64,000 bases of DNA from assembly GCA_026018925.1 (NCBI GenBank), contig JAKSZU010000012.1:42881218-42945217 (forward strand), read 5' to 3'. This stretch comes from Tupaia tana (lineage: Eukaryota > Chordata > Mammalia > Scandentia > Tupaiidae). The notes below the pieces were generated by a model. The model ran no database searches and had not been told where the DNA came from. It saw only the letters and a program-made list of their open reading frames with translations. The translations under genes and the position numbers were made by a program. This document shows, one piece after another, positions 54,250-63,914 of this stretch (its first letter is position 1; every line of letters starts with the position of its first letter).

Positions 54250-55189
54250 AGATTCACCAGAAGTCCTTGGCACAGTCCCAGCCATCTGTCTCCAACTCCT
54301 AATTTGGCACCTCAGAAATGGTCGTGCACTGCTGTCCCTGGCCACCGAAGACCTGTAACAAAACTGGAAGCACAGATACTTAGGTTCAGGCTGCTTGCTG
54401 GATAATCACAAAGATGACAGACAGCAGCCACTGTAGCCACACGGCACAGATGTCTCCTCATACGGTCCTGCCAGACCTGAGATGGCCAGACCCCACATCC
54501 ATAGCTACAGAATTCTGTCAAGTGAAGAGTGGATGAAACTCCAGACTGGGACCCAGAGACTGTGAAACCATAGCCAGGGAAAGCTTCCAGGGAAAGCTTA
54601 TAGAACAATCCAGAGGCCCTACCCAAGGGGTCACAGGCTTCTAGGCCCACCCAACCTCTTCTGCCTCTCAGGGGACGGGGCCAGGCTGAGGCCACTGGGG
54701 TATGGCAGGGCCCTGGCACAACCACAAGCCTCACACAACAACCATGACCGGCCAAAAGCCTGGATGAGGCGAAGCCATCCCTCCTGGGACAGGCCTGAGA
54801 TCAGCTGCCGAGGTGGAAACGTTGGGGCATGCCCGGCCTCCAAATGAGCCATCAGAGCTGCCACTGCACTGCACCCATGATGGATCACAGCCTGCCAGCC
54901 CTAGAAGCACGTCCCAGGGAGCCGGTCACAGCCACAGAGCCAGGCTGACAGAACTGCACTTTAGGCCCATCGGCTCAGTTGAGATAGTCTCTGGCAGCAT
55001 TCAGACCACCTAAGGCTGAAAGCAAGCAGAAAGGGAAAGATAACAGAGGGAGAGTGCCCCCAGCAAACTCACACTGCCCCACTCCTCACTGGGTTCCCCT
55101 CATCCTGTAAATGCCTTTACGTTCAGCTCCACCATGTCCACCGGGAATCAGTGGAACCTGGTGCTGTCCCCTCCACTGAGCCTCACAGC

Positions 55190-55640
55190 ACCAGAACGAT
55201 GTGCTACTTTTCTTGTTGCTCCCCTAAGAAATCATCACAAGCCTAGTGGCTTCACACGACACAAATTTATTTTCTTACAGTTCTGAAAATCAGAAGTCTG
55301 AGTTTCGCCCGACTAAAGTCAAGGTGTCAGCAGGCTGTTTCTTCCGGAGGCGCTAGGGGATAAGCGGCTTCCAGGCTGGCAGAATGCAGCACTGGGCCGC
55401 TGTAGGCTGCATATCCTCGCTGGCCGTAACCCGAGAGCTGCTCCCAGCTTCCAGCCCCCCCCCCCCCCTTTCCTTGGCTCACTTCTCTCATTCGTACTAC
55501 AGAAAGGGCAAGCAGAGTCCTCAGATTGGGATTTAGGAGATTACCCTGGGCACCCAGAGAGCCCAGGGTAATCTCCCATTTCAAGGTCCTTAATCACATC
55601 TGCAAAGGCTCCTTGGTCCTGTAAAATAATATAGTAGTGG
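55190..55640 (+). mobile_element. Ancient interspersed repeat (family not assigned)
   Basis: ACAAATTTATTTTCTTACAG, TTCTGAAAATCAGAAGTCTG, AGTCAAGGTGTCAGCAGGC and TTAATCACATCTGCAAAGGC are hallmarks of a common old mammalian dispersed repeat. A related piece lies at 35.08-35.27 kb. Confidence 0.5.
55536..55576. repeat. Perfect 16-bp inverted repeat, 9-nt spacer
   Basis: The left arm GGAGATTACCCTGGGC (55536-55551) and right arm GCCCAGGGTAATCTCC (55561-55576) are exact reverse complements. Confidence 0.95.
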
Positions 55641-56719
55641 GTTCCTGGGAGAGCCTCCCAACTCCCAGTCTTCCCCTCTCACATTATAGCATCTGTCACG
55701 CTGCAGCCTCTCCAGCCAGACTCCCAGGCATGGACACATACAAGGTTCCCAGGAGGGCCAGGAGCCTGGCTTTCTCTATATGAAACGGCTCCAGGGTCCC
55801 TGACTAGGTTGAGAATGAGGAAAGGGCAGTGAAAGGTGACCAGGTTTCAGGCTTAGGGCCACACTGAGAACCAAGAAGGTGGATTCCAATATGACAGATC
55901 AAACTCTGAAGCCTCCAAACTCTGAAACTACCCCACCCCAGATGCTGCAGAACCTGGCGGGCTGTGGAGAAGGGGGCTGGAGGGGCTGCTGCACTTACCA
56001 AGGGCCTTCTCAGACCATCAACCTGCAGGTACCAGGCGGACATCTAGCCAAACACCCCAGCCTGTCTTAGGACAGGACTCTCCCCATGCCCTAATATTCC
56101 CACCGGGGCATACAACGCAGAACTCTTGGCCCCACTCAGCAACTGGCTCAGGGAGCTCCTGCCCAGCCTTCCAAAGCCCTGTCCCTTCTGCCTCAGACAT
56201 ACAAAAGCCAGCTCCTGTGGAAGGAAATGAGCTGTCCAAGAGACAGAGAACCACTTCCTGCCCCTCAGGGAAGCAGCAGTGGGCAGGAACTGAACTCGCT
56301 AAGATATCCAGGTCCTGGGTGCCACAGGCATTCCTGGACGTGGCACAGAAAGTTCAGGAAAGACTAGACATAGGAAGGGCAGGGTCCACATTCAGCTTCA
56401 GAAATCTGGAAATAAGAGCCTACAGAGAGTGGGGAAGATGTGTTCTGATACCAAGGGCCTAGAGTCAGCTCTCACCTGACATCTGCCTACCGTTCCAGTC
56501 CCAGGTGTCTCGGCAGCCTCAACCCCACTGGGGACACTGACCCTGCATTTGTTTAGAAACCAACCAAGTTGCGGTGATATAGTAATGCAACCAAACCCAC
56601 ATGGGGAGGGTCCTGGGTTTGCATACTAAAGACCTCCCTAACCATACTGTACAGGTGCCTATGATCTAGGCTAGCTAAGGGGGTGCACTGCAGTGTAGAG
56701 ACCATTGGAGGTGCTCTTT

Positions 56720-56966
56720 TTTTTATTTTAGAGAGGTTTTTGCTATAGGGCGCGTGTGCTCGCCAGAAAGAGAGATAGAAAGCGAGAAATCACCCCCCAG
56801 GGAGGATAGCCACGCCACAATTCCTTCTCCTCCATTCTCCTCTCGGCATCTTGGGCACACATGCACATGTGCCTGGTGTGAGTTTAAGCCACCGGGTCCA
56901 GGACTCAAATTGTGGTTGGCTACATGGGAGTTCAACGACATAGCCTTTACAGTAACTGCTGGTCCC
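56720..56966 (-). mobile_element. tRNA-derived SINE, type A
   Basis: Full reverse copy. The exact 12-bp duplication GAGGTGCTCTTT lies at 56708-56719 and 56967-56978. Confidence 0.94.
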
Positions 56967-57016
56967 GAGGTGCTCTTTCTGAAGAAATAAATTAAACTGT
57001 TAAATAGTATTTTAAG

Positions 57017-57165
57017 GCTCCAGCAGGTGACATGGTAGTTAAAAGTACTGAACTCCCACACGGCTGACTGTGTTTTGAGTCCCAGACCTAGCAGCTTGCT
57101 TTCTCACTGCCCCCATACCCCATCTCTCTGATCAAATTTTTAAAAATGATGAGTAAAGTTAAATC
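57017..57165 (+). mobile_element. tRNA-derived SINE, type B
   Basis: GGCTCCAGCAGGTGACATGG head, TGATCAAATTTTTAAAAATG tail. Confidence 0.8.
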
Positions 57166-57346
57166 ACCCTTCCCCAGGGGGATGGCCACAATACAATCCT
57201 TTTCCTCCATATTCTCCTCCTGGGATCTTGGGCACACACATACACACACCCAACATGAGTTTCAAGCCACCGAGTCCTAGACTTGAACCACAGTCAACTA
57301 CGTGGGATCCCAGTGACGTAACCATTACACCATCTGCTGGTCCCAA
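57166..57346 (-). mobile_element. tRNA-derived SINE, type A, truncated
   Basis: Starts within the body (ATCACCCTTCCCCAGGGGGATG) and ends CCATTACACCATCTGCTGGTCC. It abuts the tail of the preceding copy. Confidence 0.82.
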
Positions 57347-57382
57347 TTAATAATTTTTTAAAATAAATAAAAAGTATTTTAA

Positions 57383-57614
57383 AGAGTCAGCAGGTGGCAC
57401 AGAGGTTAAGGTGCTGAATCCCATGTGACCAACTATGCAGTCTGGACCCAAAGACTTGAAAAATTGTACCAGGCAAATGTGCACATGTGCCCAAAATCCA
57501 GAGAAAACTGGAGAAGGGACTGTGGAGTGGTCATCCCCTCTGAGGGGTGATTTCTCACTTTCCCTTCTGTCTGTCAGTGTTTCTGATAAGCACATGCACC
57601 ATATAACAAAAGCT

Positions 57615-57643
<29 letters not shown>
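57383..57643 (+). mobile_element. tRNA-derived SINE, type C
   Basis: GTCAGCAGGTGGCACAGAGG head, ACTTGAAAAATTGTACC junction, CATATAACAAAAGC plus a long A run. Confidence 0.82.
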
Positions 57644-57645
<2 letters not shown>

Positions 57646-57880
57646 TCTCAAACAGTAGCCTGGAGGATGAACTAGCAGAACGCCACATGGCTGACTGTAC
57701 AGTTCGAATCCTGGACCTAGCAGCTTGAAAAACAAGCCAAGTGCATGTGCGTGCATGCCCAAAATCCCCTAAAGAGAGAAACAGAGTTTAAGGGATTGTA
57801 GTATGACCATGCCCCATGGTTAGTGCTTCCTCACCTTCTCTCTGACAAATGCATGTACCGTCTGGCATAAAAGGGAATAA
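57644..57880 (+). mobile_element. tRNA-derived SINE, type C (diverged)
   Basis: CAGTTCGAATCCTGGACC box, GCAGCTTGAAAAACAAGCC junction, TACCGTCTGGCATAAAAGG end. Confidence 0.75.
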
Positions 57881-57884
57881 ATAG

Positions 57885-58055
57885 GGGCCAGCAGGTGGTG
57901 TGGTGGTTGGGTGATAGACTCCCACATGGCTAACTGTGGTTCAAGTCTAGGACCTGGTGGTTTGCTTTCTCACCTTCCATTTCTCTCTCTCTCTGGTCAA
58001 ATTAAAAAATAAATAATAATAAAATGAAACAAATAATTATTAAAAAAAAAAAAGG
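57885..58055 (+). mobile_element. tRNA-derived SINE, type B
   Basis: GGGGCCAGCAGGTGGTGTGG head, CTCTGGTCAAATTAAAAAAT tail. Confidence 0.87.
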
Positions 58056-58277
58056 GGGGGGGGGAACAAACCAAGTCACCTGAGCAAAAAGACACAAGAG
58101 AGCAATGACACCATGTCTTCCTCAAAGGGTGAGACCTGGCATTCTTCCAGACTGGCAGTATTGCACGTGCATCATCACTGCTAAGGAGGCACCTCCAGAC
58201 ACCACTCGGAATCACTGAGGAAGGGCTCTCAGGGATGGAGGAACAGCAAACTCCCCAGGTCAAGATAGTGAATTGTG

Positions 58278-58380
58278 GGGCTGGCAGGTGACATGGTGTA
58301 CTTCCACATGGTTGACCACAGTTCGAGTCCCAGACCTGGCAGCTTGCTCTTTCTCTAGTCAAATAAGAAGTAATAACAAG
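58278..58380 (+). mobile_element. tRNA-derived SINE, type B, shortened
   Basis: GGGGCTGGCAGGTGACATGG head and CAGTTCGAGTCCCAGACC box. A piece is missing between the A-box and the CTTCCACATGG segment. Confidence 0.8.
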
Positions 58381-58655
58381 GGACCAGTAGTTGACGTAAT
58401 GGCTGTCGCTGGACTCCCATGTCGTTAACCGTGGTTTGAGTCCTGGACCCGGTGGCTTAAACTCATGCCGGGCACGTGTGCATGCATGCCCAAGATCCTG
58501 AGAGGAGAATGGAGAAGGGATTGAGGCATGGCCATACCCCCTGGGCGGTGATTTCTTGCTTTCTGTCTCTCTGTCTCTCTGTCTTTCTGACGAGCGCCAA
58601 GAGCCCTAGAGAAAAAACCTCTCCAAAAAAAAAGTGACAAATTAAATAAATAAGT
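58381..58655 (+). mobile_element. tRNA-derived SINE, type A
   Basis: GGACCAGTAGTTGACGTAATGG head, GAGCCCTAGAGAAAAAACCTC tail. A TG/TA microsatellite has grown behind its A-rich end. Confidence 0.87.
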
Positions 58656-58663
58656 AAATAATT

Positions 58664-58709
58664 TGTGTGTATATATATATATATATGTATGTATGTATGT
58701 GTGTGTGTA

Positions 58710-58774
<65 letters not shown>
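58664..58774. repeat. Compound microsatellite (TG)n(TATG)n(TA)n
   Basis: Blocks of TG, TATG and TA repeats ending in about 22 TA units, immediately after the SINE at 58381-58655. Confidence 0.95.
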
Positions 58775-58776
<2 letters not shown>

Positions 58777-58906
58777 ACAGTGAATTTGAGAGCCAGCCAC
58801 AGCACCTCCCTGACCACAACCAGGCCGGCTGAGACTAGAAGTGGATTGTGGCATGAGGGTCTTCTTGGGGTGACTGTCTGATGGAAATAAACTTTTAAAA
58901 AGTAAG

Positions 58907-59086
58907 GGGGGACAGCAAGTGGCGTGGTGGTTAAAGGCGCTGGACTCCCACATGGCCAACCACGGTTCAAGTCTTGGACCTGGTGGCTTGCTTTCTCACT
59001 TCCTCTCTCTCTCTCTGTCTCTCTCTGATCAAACTGAAAAATAATAATGATATAATAATAAATAAAGTTAAATTAAAAAAAAAAAG
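58907..59086 (+). mobile_element. tRNA-derived SINE, type B
   Basis: GACAGCAAGTGGCGTGGTGG head, TCTGATCAAACTGAAAAATAA tail. Confidence 0.87.
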
Positions 59087-59099
59087 TAGGGGAAAGTAG

Positions 59100-59267
59100 G
59101 GACCAGCAGGTGGCATGATGGTTAAGGCGCTGGACACTCCCATATGGCCAACCAGGGTATGAGTCCCCGGACCCAGTGTCTTGCTTTCTCACTTTCCCTT
59201 TCTCTCTCTCTATCTCTGTCTCTCTTTGGTCAAATTAAAAATAAATGAATGAATAAATAAAAAAAAG
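59100..59267 (+). mobile_element. tRNA-derived SINE, type B, with CTCF-like head
   Basis: GGACCAGCAGGTGGCATGATGG (core 59103-59114). Tail TTTGGTCAAATTAAAAATAAA. Confidence 0.88.
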
Positions 59268-59277
59268 TCAGGGGAAG

Positions 59278-59444
59278 GGACCAGCAGGTGGCATGGTGGT
59301 TAAGGTGCTGGACATTCCCACATAGCCAACCATGGTTCGAGTCCTGGACCTGGTGGCTTGTTTCTTCTCTCTCTCTCTCTCTGGTCAAATTAAAATGAAT
59401 GAATGAATAAATGAAATTAAATAATTCTTTAAAAAAAAAAGTAG
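59278..59444 (+). mobile_element. tRNA-derived SINE, type B, with CTCF-like head
   Basis: GGACCAGCAGGTGGCATGG (core 59281-59292). Tail TCTGGTCAAATTAAAATGAAT. Confidence 0.88.
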
Positions 59445-59457
59445 GGGAAGATATTTT

Positions 59458-59613
59458 AAGACCAATCAGCGATGGTGTAGTGGTTAAGGGCATTGGACTC
59501 CCACATGGCTAATCATGGTTCAAGTCCCGGACCTGGTGGCTTGCTTTCTCACTTTCCCTCTCTCTGTCACTCTTTGGTCAAATTAAAATAAATAAAATAA
59601 TTCTTAAAAAAAA
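59458..59613 (+). mobile_element. tRNA-derived SINE, type B
   Basis: GACCAATCAGCGATGGTGTAG head, TTTGGTCAAATTAAAATAAA tail. It is the fourth type B copy in tandem order from 58907. Confidence 0.86.
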
Positions 59614-59753
59614 TCAGTCCATAACCATTCTCTGAAAGAGAGAGAGAAGGAAAGGGACTCTGGAGTTGACATTTTGGAAAAAGGGGGGACAAAATAGTAC
59701 AAAGTACCCCACTCCAACCAGAAAGGGCAACAAGTATTTCAGAAATGGCTAGA

Positions 59754-60021
59754 GGGACCAGCAGTTAGCATAATGGCTATGTCGCTGGACTCCCACGTAG
59801 TCGACCACGGTTCGCGTCCTGGACCCGGTGGCTTAAACTCACGCCAGGCACATGTGCGTGCATGCCCAAGATCCCGAGAGGAGAATGGAGGAGAAAGGAT
59901 TGCGGCATAGCCATCCCCCCTGGGGGGTGATTTCTCACTTTCCATCTCTCTGTCTGTCTCTGTCTGTCTGGTGAACACACGCACCCTATAGCAAAAACTT
60001 CTCAAAAAAAAAAAAAAGAAA
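59754..60021 (+). mobile_element. tRNA-derived SINE, type A, full length
   Basis: GGGACCAGCAGTTAGCATAATGG head, CACCCTATAGCAAAAACTTC tail. The exact 13-bp duplication AGAAATGGCTAGA lies at 59741-59753 and 60022-60034. Confidence 0.95.
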
Positions 60022-60382
60022 AGAAATGGCTAGAAACCACCAAGGACGATGAACAGGGATGGCTAGCCCCATAGAGAAATGCCCAGACACAGACACACAG
60101 ACAGGCTCTGAGCCTGCACAACCAAGGGAGCTGGAGGGGACGAGCACGAAAGGCTGCCAATGACAGCAGGATTTGTTTCCGTAAGAAGCCAGAAACCATT
60201 TAAATATAGGAGAGCACACGAGGAGTACGACTGCGGTGCACACACCTGCCACAAGACAGTTAGCCAGTGCAGGGACATGTGGCCAGCCAGGCGTTCACAC
60301 CCCCACCCAGCACCATCCTAAGGTGAAGAGGAAGAGCCCAGGCAGAGGCACGATGAATTTCTAAAGCAAGGTTTAAATAGAC

Positions 60383-60388
60383 TTTATT
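60383..60388 (-). terminator. COX8A: COX8A poly(A) signal
   Basis: AATAAA on the - strand, 207 nt past the stop, in the context TATAACAATAAAGTC. It is the only canonical signal close behind the gene. Confidence 0.85.
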
Positions 60389-60594
60389 GTTATAAGGGGA
60401 CCCTACCGAGCAGGGCCAATATATGTGGTCCCAGGATGTCGCCACGGAGACATCGAGAGGTCATGGTTGCAGAAGAGGTGACTGGAATTGAACGACATGA
60501 TCCAGGGGAGGCCAGCCAGGAATGCAGCAGACATGATCAAGATGGGCTGGCGGGGGGGTGGTCCGGACACAGGGTGAGGGAGAGGATGGCCCCC

Positions 60595-60690
60595 TCACTC
60601 CCGCTTCTTGTAGCTCTCCAGGTGTGACAGGACCCAGCCCGATGGCAGGAGGAAACACAGGAAGCAGGAAGTGAGCCCAATGGCGAGATC
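60595..60690 (-). CDS. COX8A: COX8A coding exon 2 (membrane helix)
   Basis: The acceptor GTGCTCTCTGTAG precedes 60690. It encodes [20 protein letters not shown] and [14 protein letters not shown] is at 60597-60595. Confidence 0.97.
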   Translation of the reverse strand, partial: DLAIGLTSCFLCFLLPSGWVLSHLESYKKRE

Positions 60691-63600
60691 CTACAGAGAG
60701 CACAAAAAAGAAGGAACCCCCAGAGTAAGAACTTCCTCAGGCTCTCCGAAGTCTAGCAGTTCCCAGCAGAAGAAGGCTCCCCTCAAGGAAGGACTCGCAG
60801 CTAGCGTAATGGCTATGTCGCTGGACTCCCATATAGTTGACCGTGGTTTGAGTCCCGGACCCAGAGCTTAAACTCACGCTGGGCGCGTGTGCGTGCATGC
60901 CCAAGAACCCGAGAGGAGAATGGAGAAGGGATTGCGATGTGGCCATCCCCCCTGGGGGTGATTTCTCGCTTTCTCTCTCTCTCTCTCTGTCTGTCTGGTG
61001 AGCACACGCTCCCTATAGCAAAAAAAAAAAAAAAAAGGGAGGGAGACTCAAGGGCAGACGGAGGAACATCCCTATATTAAAGAAAACCAGGCGGGGGACC
61101 AGCAGTTAGCGTAATGGCTATGTCGCTGAATTCTCATGTAGTTGACCGCGGTTCGCGTCCTGGACCCGGTGGCTTAAAACACACGCTGAGAGCATGTGCG
61201 TGCGTGCCCAAGATCCCAAGAGGAGAATGGAGAAGGGATTGTGGCGTGGCCATCCCCCCGAGGGGTGATTTCTCGCTTTCTGTCTCTCTCTGTCTGGCGA
61301 GCGCACGCACCCTATAGCAAAAACCTCTCCAAAAAAAGAGAAGAGGACCAGTCTCCAGGAAGGGGACAAAGCAGATCTAAGGCCTTGAGGTTAGGGGTTG
61401 GTTATGGGGATAGAGAAGAGTGAGGGGAAGGAGGGGCAGCCTAAGTGAGGATCCAGAGAGATTCACCACCAAATGATAGTGAAGGGGCAGGAACAAGAAT
61501 TTAAACCGGGCCTGCTGAGAACAAGGAACCTTGCATATACTGATAGCTCTAAAACTGGACCTCTCCTTCTTTGCCTTAAATATCCCTCCCATCAGGTGGG
61601 GGAACCAGCCAGTGGCTTGGTGGTCAAGGTAATTGAATCCCACATGGCTGTGTGGTTCGAGTCCAGACCTGCAGATTGAAAAAAAAAACTCTGGGTGCAT
61701 GCATGCCCAGAATCCCAAGAGGAGAATGGAAAAGGGATTGCAGCATGGCCATCCCTCCTAGGCGGGTGCTTTCTCATTCCCCCCCACCCCTTCATAAATG
61801 CACACCCCCACATAAAAATAATAATCCCCATCACGAGGGCCAGGTGGTGGCAGTGATTGGCACCTGAACTCACATGGGAAAGATCCTGGGTTCCCGATCC
61901 CATGATCTGGTTTGGCTGTGCCTGGGATGGATAGATTATAGAATGAGGACTCTGTTGGGAGTGCCTGTCTCTCTCCCTCTCATGTTAGAAACAAATAAAT
62001 TAACGGGGGGGGGGGGGGGGGGGGAGCAGATGGTGTAATGGTAACGTTGCTGGACTCCCACATGGCCATCTGTGGTTCAAGTCCTGTACCCAGCAACTTA
62101 AACTCATGTGGGGTCTATGTGCATGCGTGCCCAAAATCCTGAGAAGGGAATAGAGAAGGGGTTGTGAAATGGCCACACACCGCCCCCCCACCCCCGGGAT
62201 GATTTCTTGCTTTGTGTCTCTCTGTCTCTCTGGAGCGCATACACACCATATAGCAAAAAATCTTTCTTAAAATAATAAAAACAAGGGGACCAGGGACCAG
62301 CAGGTGATGTGGTGGTTAAGACACGGGACACTCCCACATGGCTGACCATGGTTCAAGTCCCAGACCTTGTGGCTTGCTTTCTCGCTTTCTCTCTCTCTCT
62401 CCCCGCCCCCAACCCTCTGTCTCTCTCTGGTCAAATTAAGAATGAGTGAATGAATAAATAAAATTAAATAAAAATAAAGTAAGTCTAAAAAAAAAAAAAA
62501 CAAACAAAAAAAAAATACAAGGGGACCAGCAGTTGGTGTAATGGCTATGTCGGTGGACTCCCATGCAGTCAACCACAGTTTGAGTCCCGGACCCGGTGGC
62601 TTAAACTCACGCCGAGCACATGTGCGTGCGTGTCCAAGATCCTGAGGGGAGAATGGAGGAGAAGGGACTGCAGTGTGGCCATCCCCCTGGGGGGTGATTT
62701 CTCGCTTCCTGTCTGTCTCTCTCTGTCTTTCTGGGGAGCGCACGTGCCCTATAGCAAAAACCTCTCAAAAATAAAACTAAATAAAACAAAACAAAAAACT
62801 ATCCCTTCCCACTGTTATCCAGGACTATTATTCAACCTTTGAGGCTAGGGATAAAGACTTTTTTTTTAACAGCCACTACCATGTTCTAGATCACAGTTAA
62901 AAACAAAAAACGACCTGGCGTCTGCCTTACATTCAAATTCACTCTTCGCCACTGAAGGTGTGACTTGTTTTGTTTTTATTTTTCCAAACTGCTGGGTCTG
63001 GGACTCGAAACTGTGGATGGCCATGTGAAAGCCAGTCACTTTAACCACCATGTCACTGACTGTCCTGAAGGTGTGACTTTGACAAGTCACCATGCACTAC
63101 TGGCAAATTTCAGTTTCCTCTTTTACAAAATGGAAACAACCACCCACCCTGTCTTTGCGGGGTCCTTGGGCAGACAGAAGGCACAGCGATTTTAATTCAG
63201 TGCCAGGCACAACAGCAACACTCAGCCAAGCCTGGGGGTGGCAATTACCACTAGGATTTCCCGCTGTTCCCGGGCTCTGCTCCTAACTCAGGCCCCCTGA
63301 CCCGGGCTGCCAGACTTGCATTCAGGGCCGAGTGTTGCCACTGAGAAAACCTCCAAATACGTGAGAACTGTTAAAAGCCCCAAACGCTTCCACACTTCCG
63401 GAACTTCGAAGACCCGAGCCCCCTGCTCCTTCCCCAATAATAATAATAAACGGCGGTGATAATCATAATCGTGGTCGTCAGGCGCCCCTCAATGAACCGA
63501 TGAGTAAATAGGTTCACAGAGGGCTCAGGAAGCTTGTTCGAGACTGCAGAGCGAGAAAGCCCAGGGCTGGGGCTCTCCGGGTCTGACCTGGGACCCTGGG

Positions 63601-63914
63601 GCTTTGAGCAGACCTGATGCTGAGCGGGCACTGCAGCCCGGCACTGTCCCCTCCTCGTCGGCGCCCTATCCAGCACTGCAGTTCCCCGCCACGCTGAGGG
63701 CCGCCCAACATCCCGCGCGCAGATCCATCGGCCCCGCACCCCCAGAGGACCCCGGCCCGGAACACGCCGCCTCCCGTGCCCTGCCTAGCCGGCTCCTCAC
63801 CATGGTCCCGAGCTGCTCCTTTGGCGCCTTGGAATGGATCTGAACGCGCGGCACCGGGAGCCGCCGGGCCGGGCCTGTCAGGCCCCTCAGGAGCAGCGGC
63901 GTGAGGATGGACAT
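60595..63914 (-). CDS. COX8A: COX8A, cytochrome c oxidase subunit 8A precursor
   Basis: Two coding exons on the - strand, 63914-63801 (38 codons) and 60690-60595 (31 codons plus TGA), give 69 residues, the known COX8A length. The protein starts [20 protein letters not shown]. This is a Leu/Arg-rich mitochondrial presequence that should be cleaved before IHSKAPKEQ. Exon 2 encodes [20 protein letters not shown] then [11 protein letters not shown], the single inner-membrane helix with a short charged tail. COX8A is a nuclear-encoded supernumerary subunit of complex IV. The ubiquitous 8A form is favoured over the muscle form by the sequence and the position next to OTUB1. AATAAA lies at 60388-60383. 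No lesion is seen. Confidence 0.98.
60793..61038 (+). mobile_element. tRNA-derived SINE, type A, in COX8A intron
   Basis: CGCAGCTAGCGTAATGGCTATG head, CTCCCTATAGC plus A run. Confidence 0.88.
61094..61338 (+). mobile_element. tRNA-derived SINE, type A, in COX8A intron
   Basis: GGGGACCAGCAGTTAGCGTAATGG start with intact A- and B-boxes, CACCCTATAGCAAAAACCTCTCC end. Confidence 0.9.
61599..61836 (+). mobile_element. tRNA-derived SINE, type C, in COX8A intron
   Basis: GGGGAACCAGCCAGTGGCTTGG head, GTGGTTCGAGTCCAGACC box, poorly preserved tail. Confidence 0.75.
61837..62003 (+). mobile_element. Distinct SINE-like element (not type A/B/C)
   Basis: CAGGTGGTGGCAGTGATTGGC, AACTCACATGGGAAAGATCC, TGGGTTCCCGATCCCATGATC and an AACAAATAAATTAA tail. 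It shares the AACYCACATGGG...GATCCTGGGTT segment with 56565-56700. Confidence 0.5.
62005..62024 (+). repeat. 20-nt G run
   Basis: Uninterrupted G20 between two SINEs in the COX8A intron. Confidence 0.9.
62022..62284 (+). mobile_element. tRNA-derived SINE, type A variant, in COX8A intron
   Basis: GGAGCAGATGGTGTAATGGTAACG head, CACACCATATAGCAAAAAATC tail, preceded by a 20-nt G run. Confidence 0.83.
62290..62515 (+). mobile_element. tRNA-derived SINE, type B, in COX8A intron
   Basis: GGACCAGCAGGTGATGTGGTGG head, TCTGGTCAAATTAAGAATGAG tail with A runs. Confidence 0.87.
62520..62790 (+). mobile_element. tRNA-derived SINE, type A, in COX8A intron
   Basis: GGGGACCAGCAGTTGGTGTAATGG start, GCCCTATAGCAAAAACCTCTC end. 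Confidence 0.9.
62975..63068 (-). mobile_element. tRNA-derived SINE fragment, type B
   Basis: CTGGGTCTGGGACTCGAAAC box and TTAACCACCATGTCACTGAC, read in reverse. The tail is replaced by T-rich sequence. Confidence 0.6.

Larger units (their letters stand above)
50131..60370. other. OTUB1-COX8A intergenic region
   Basis: About half of this 10.2-kb interval is tRNA-derived SINE. The unique-looking parts are 51.66-52.20, 54.25-55.19 and 55.65-56.56 kb. I see no coding exon with recognisable homology there. A 16-bp-arm inverted repeat sits at 55536-55576. Confidence 0.8.
60691..63800 (-). other. COX8A: COX8A intron
   Basis: A 3.1-kb intron, mostly tRNA-derived SINEs lying antisense to the gene, plus one copy of a different SINE-like family (61837-62003), a 20-nt G run (62005-62024) and a little unique sequence at 61340-61600 and 63070-63560. 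No further coding exon is seen. Confidence 0.9.

Noticed and set aside
18300..62600. tRNA genes at SINE heads
   Set aside because: A- and B-boxes are present, but there is no full cloverleaf or acceptor stem and the units are dispersed with poly(A) tails and target duplications, so they are SINEs.
56500..63000. CRISPR-like array of regularly spaced repeats
   Set aside because: The repeated units are SINE copies of 100-270 bp with variable spacing and degenerate sequence in a mammalian genome.
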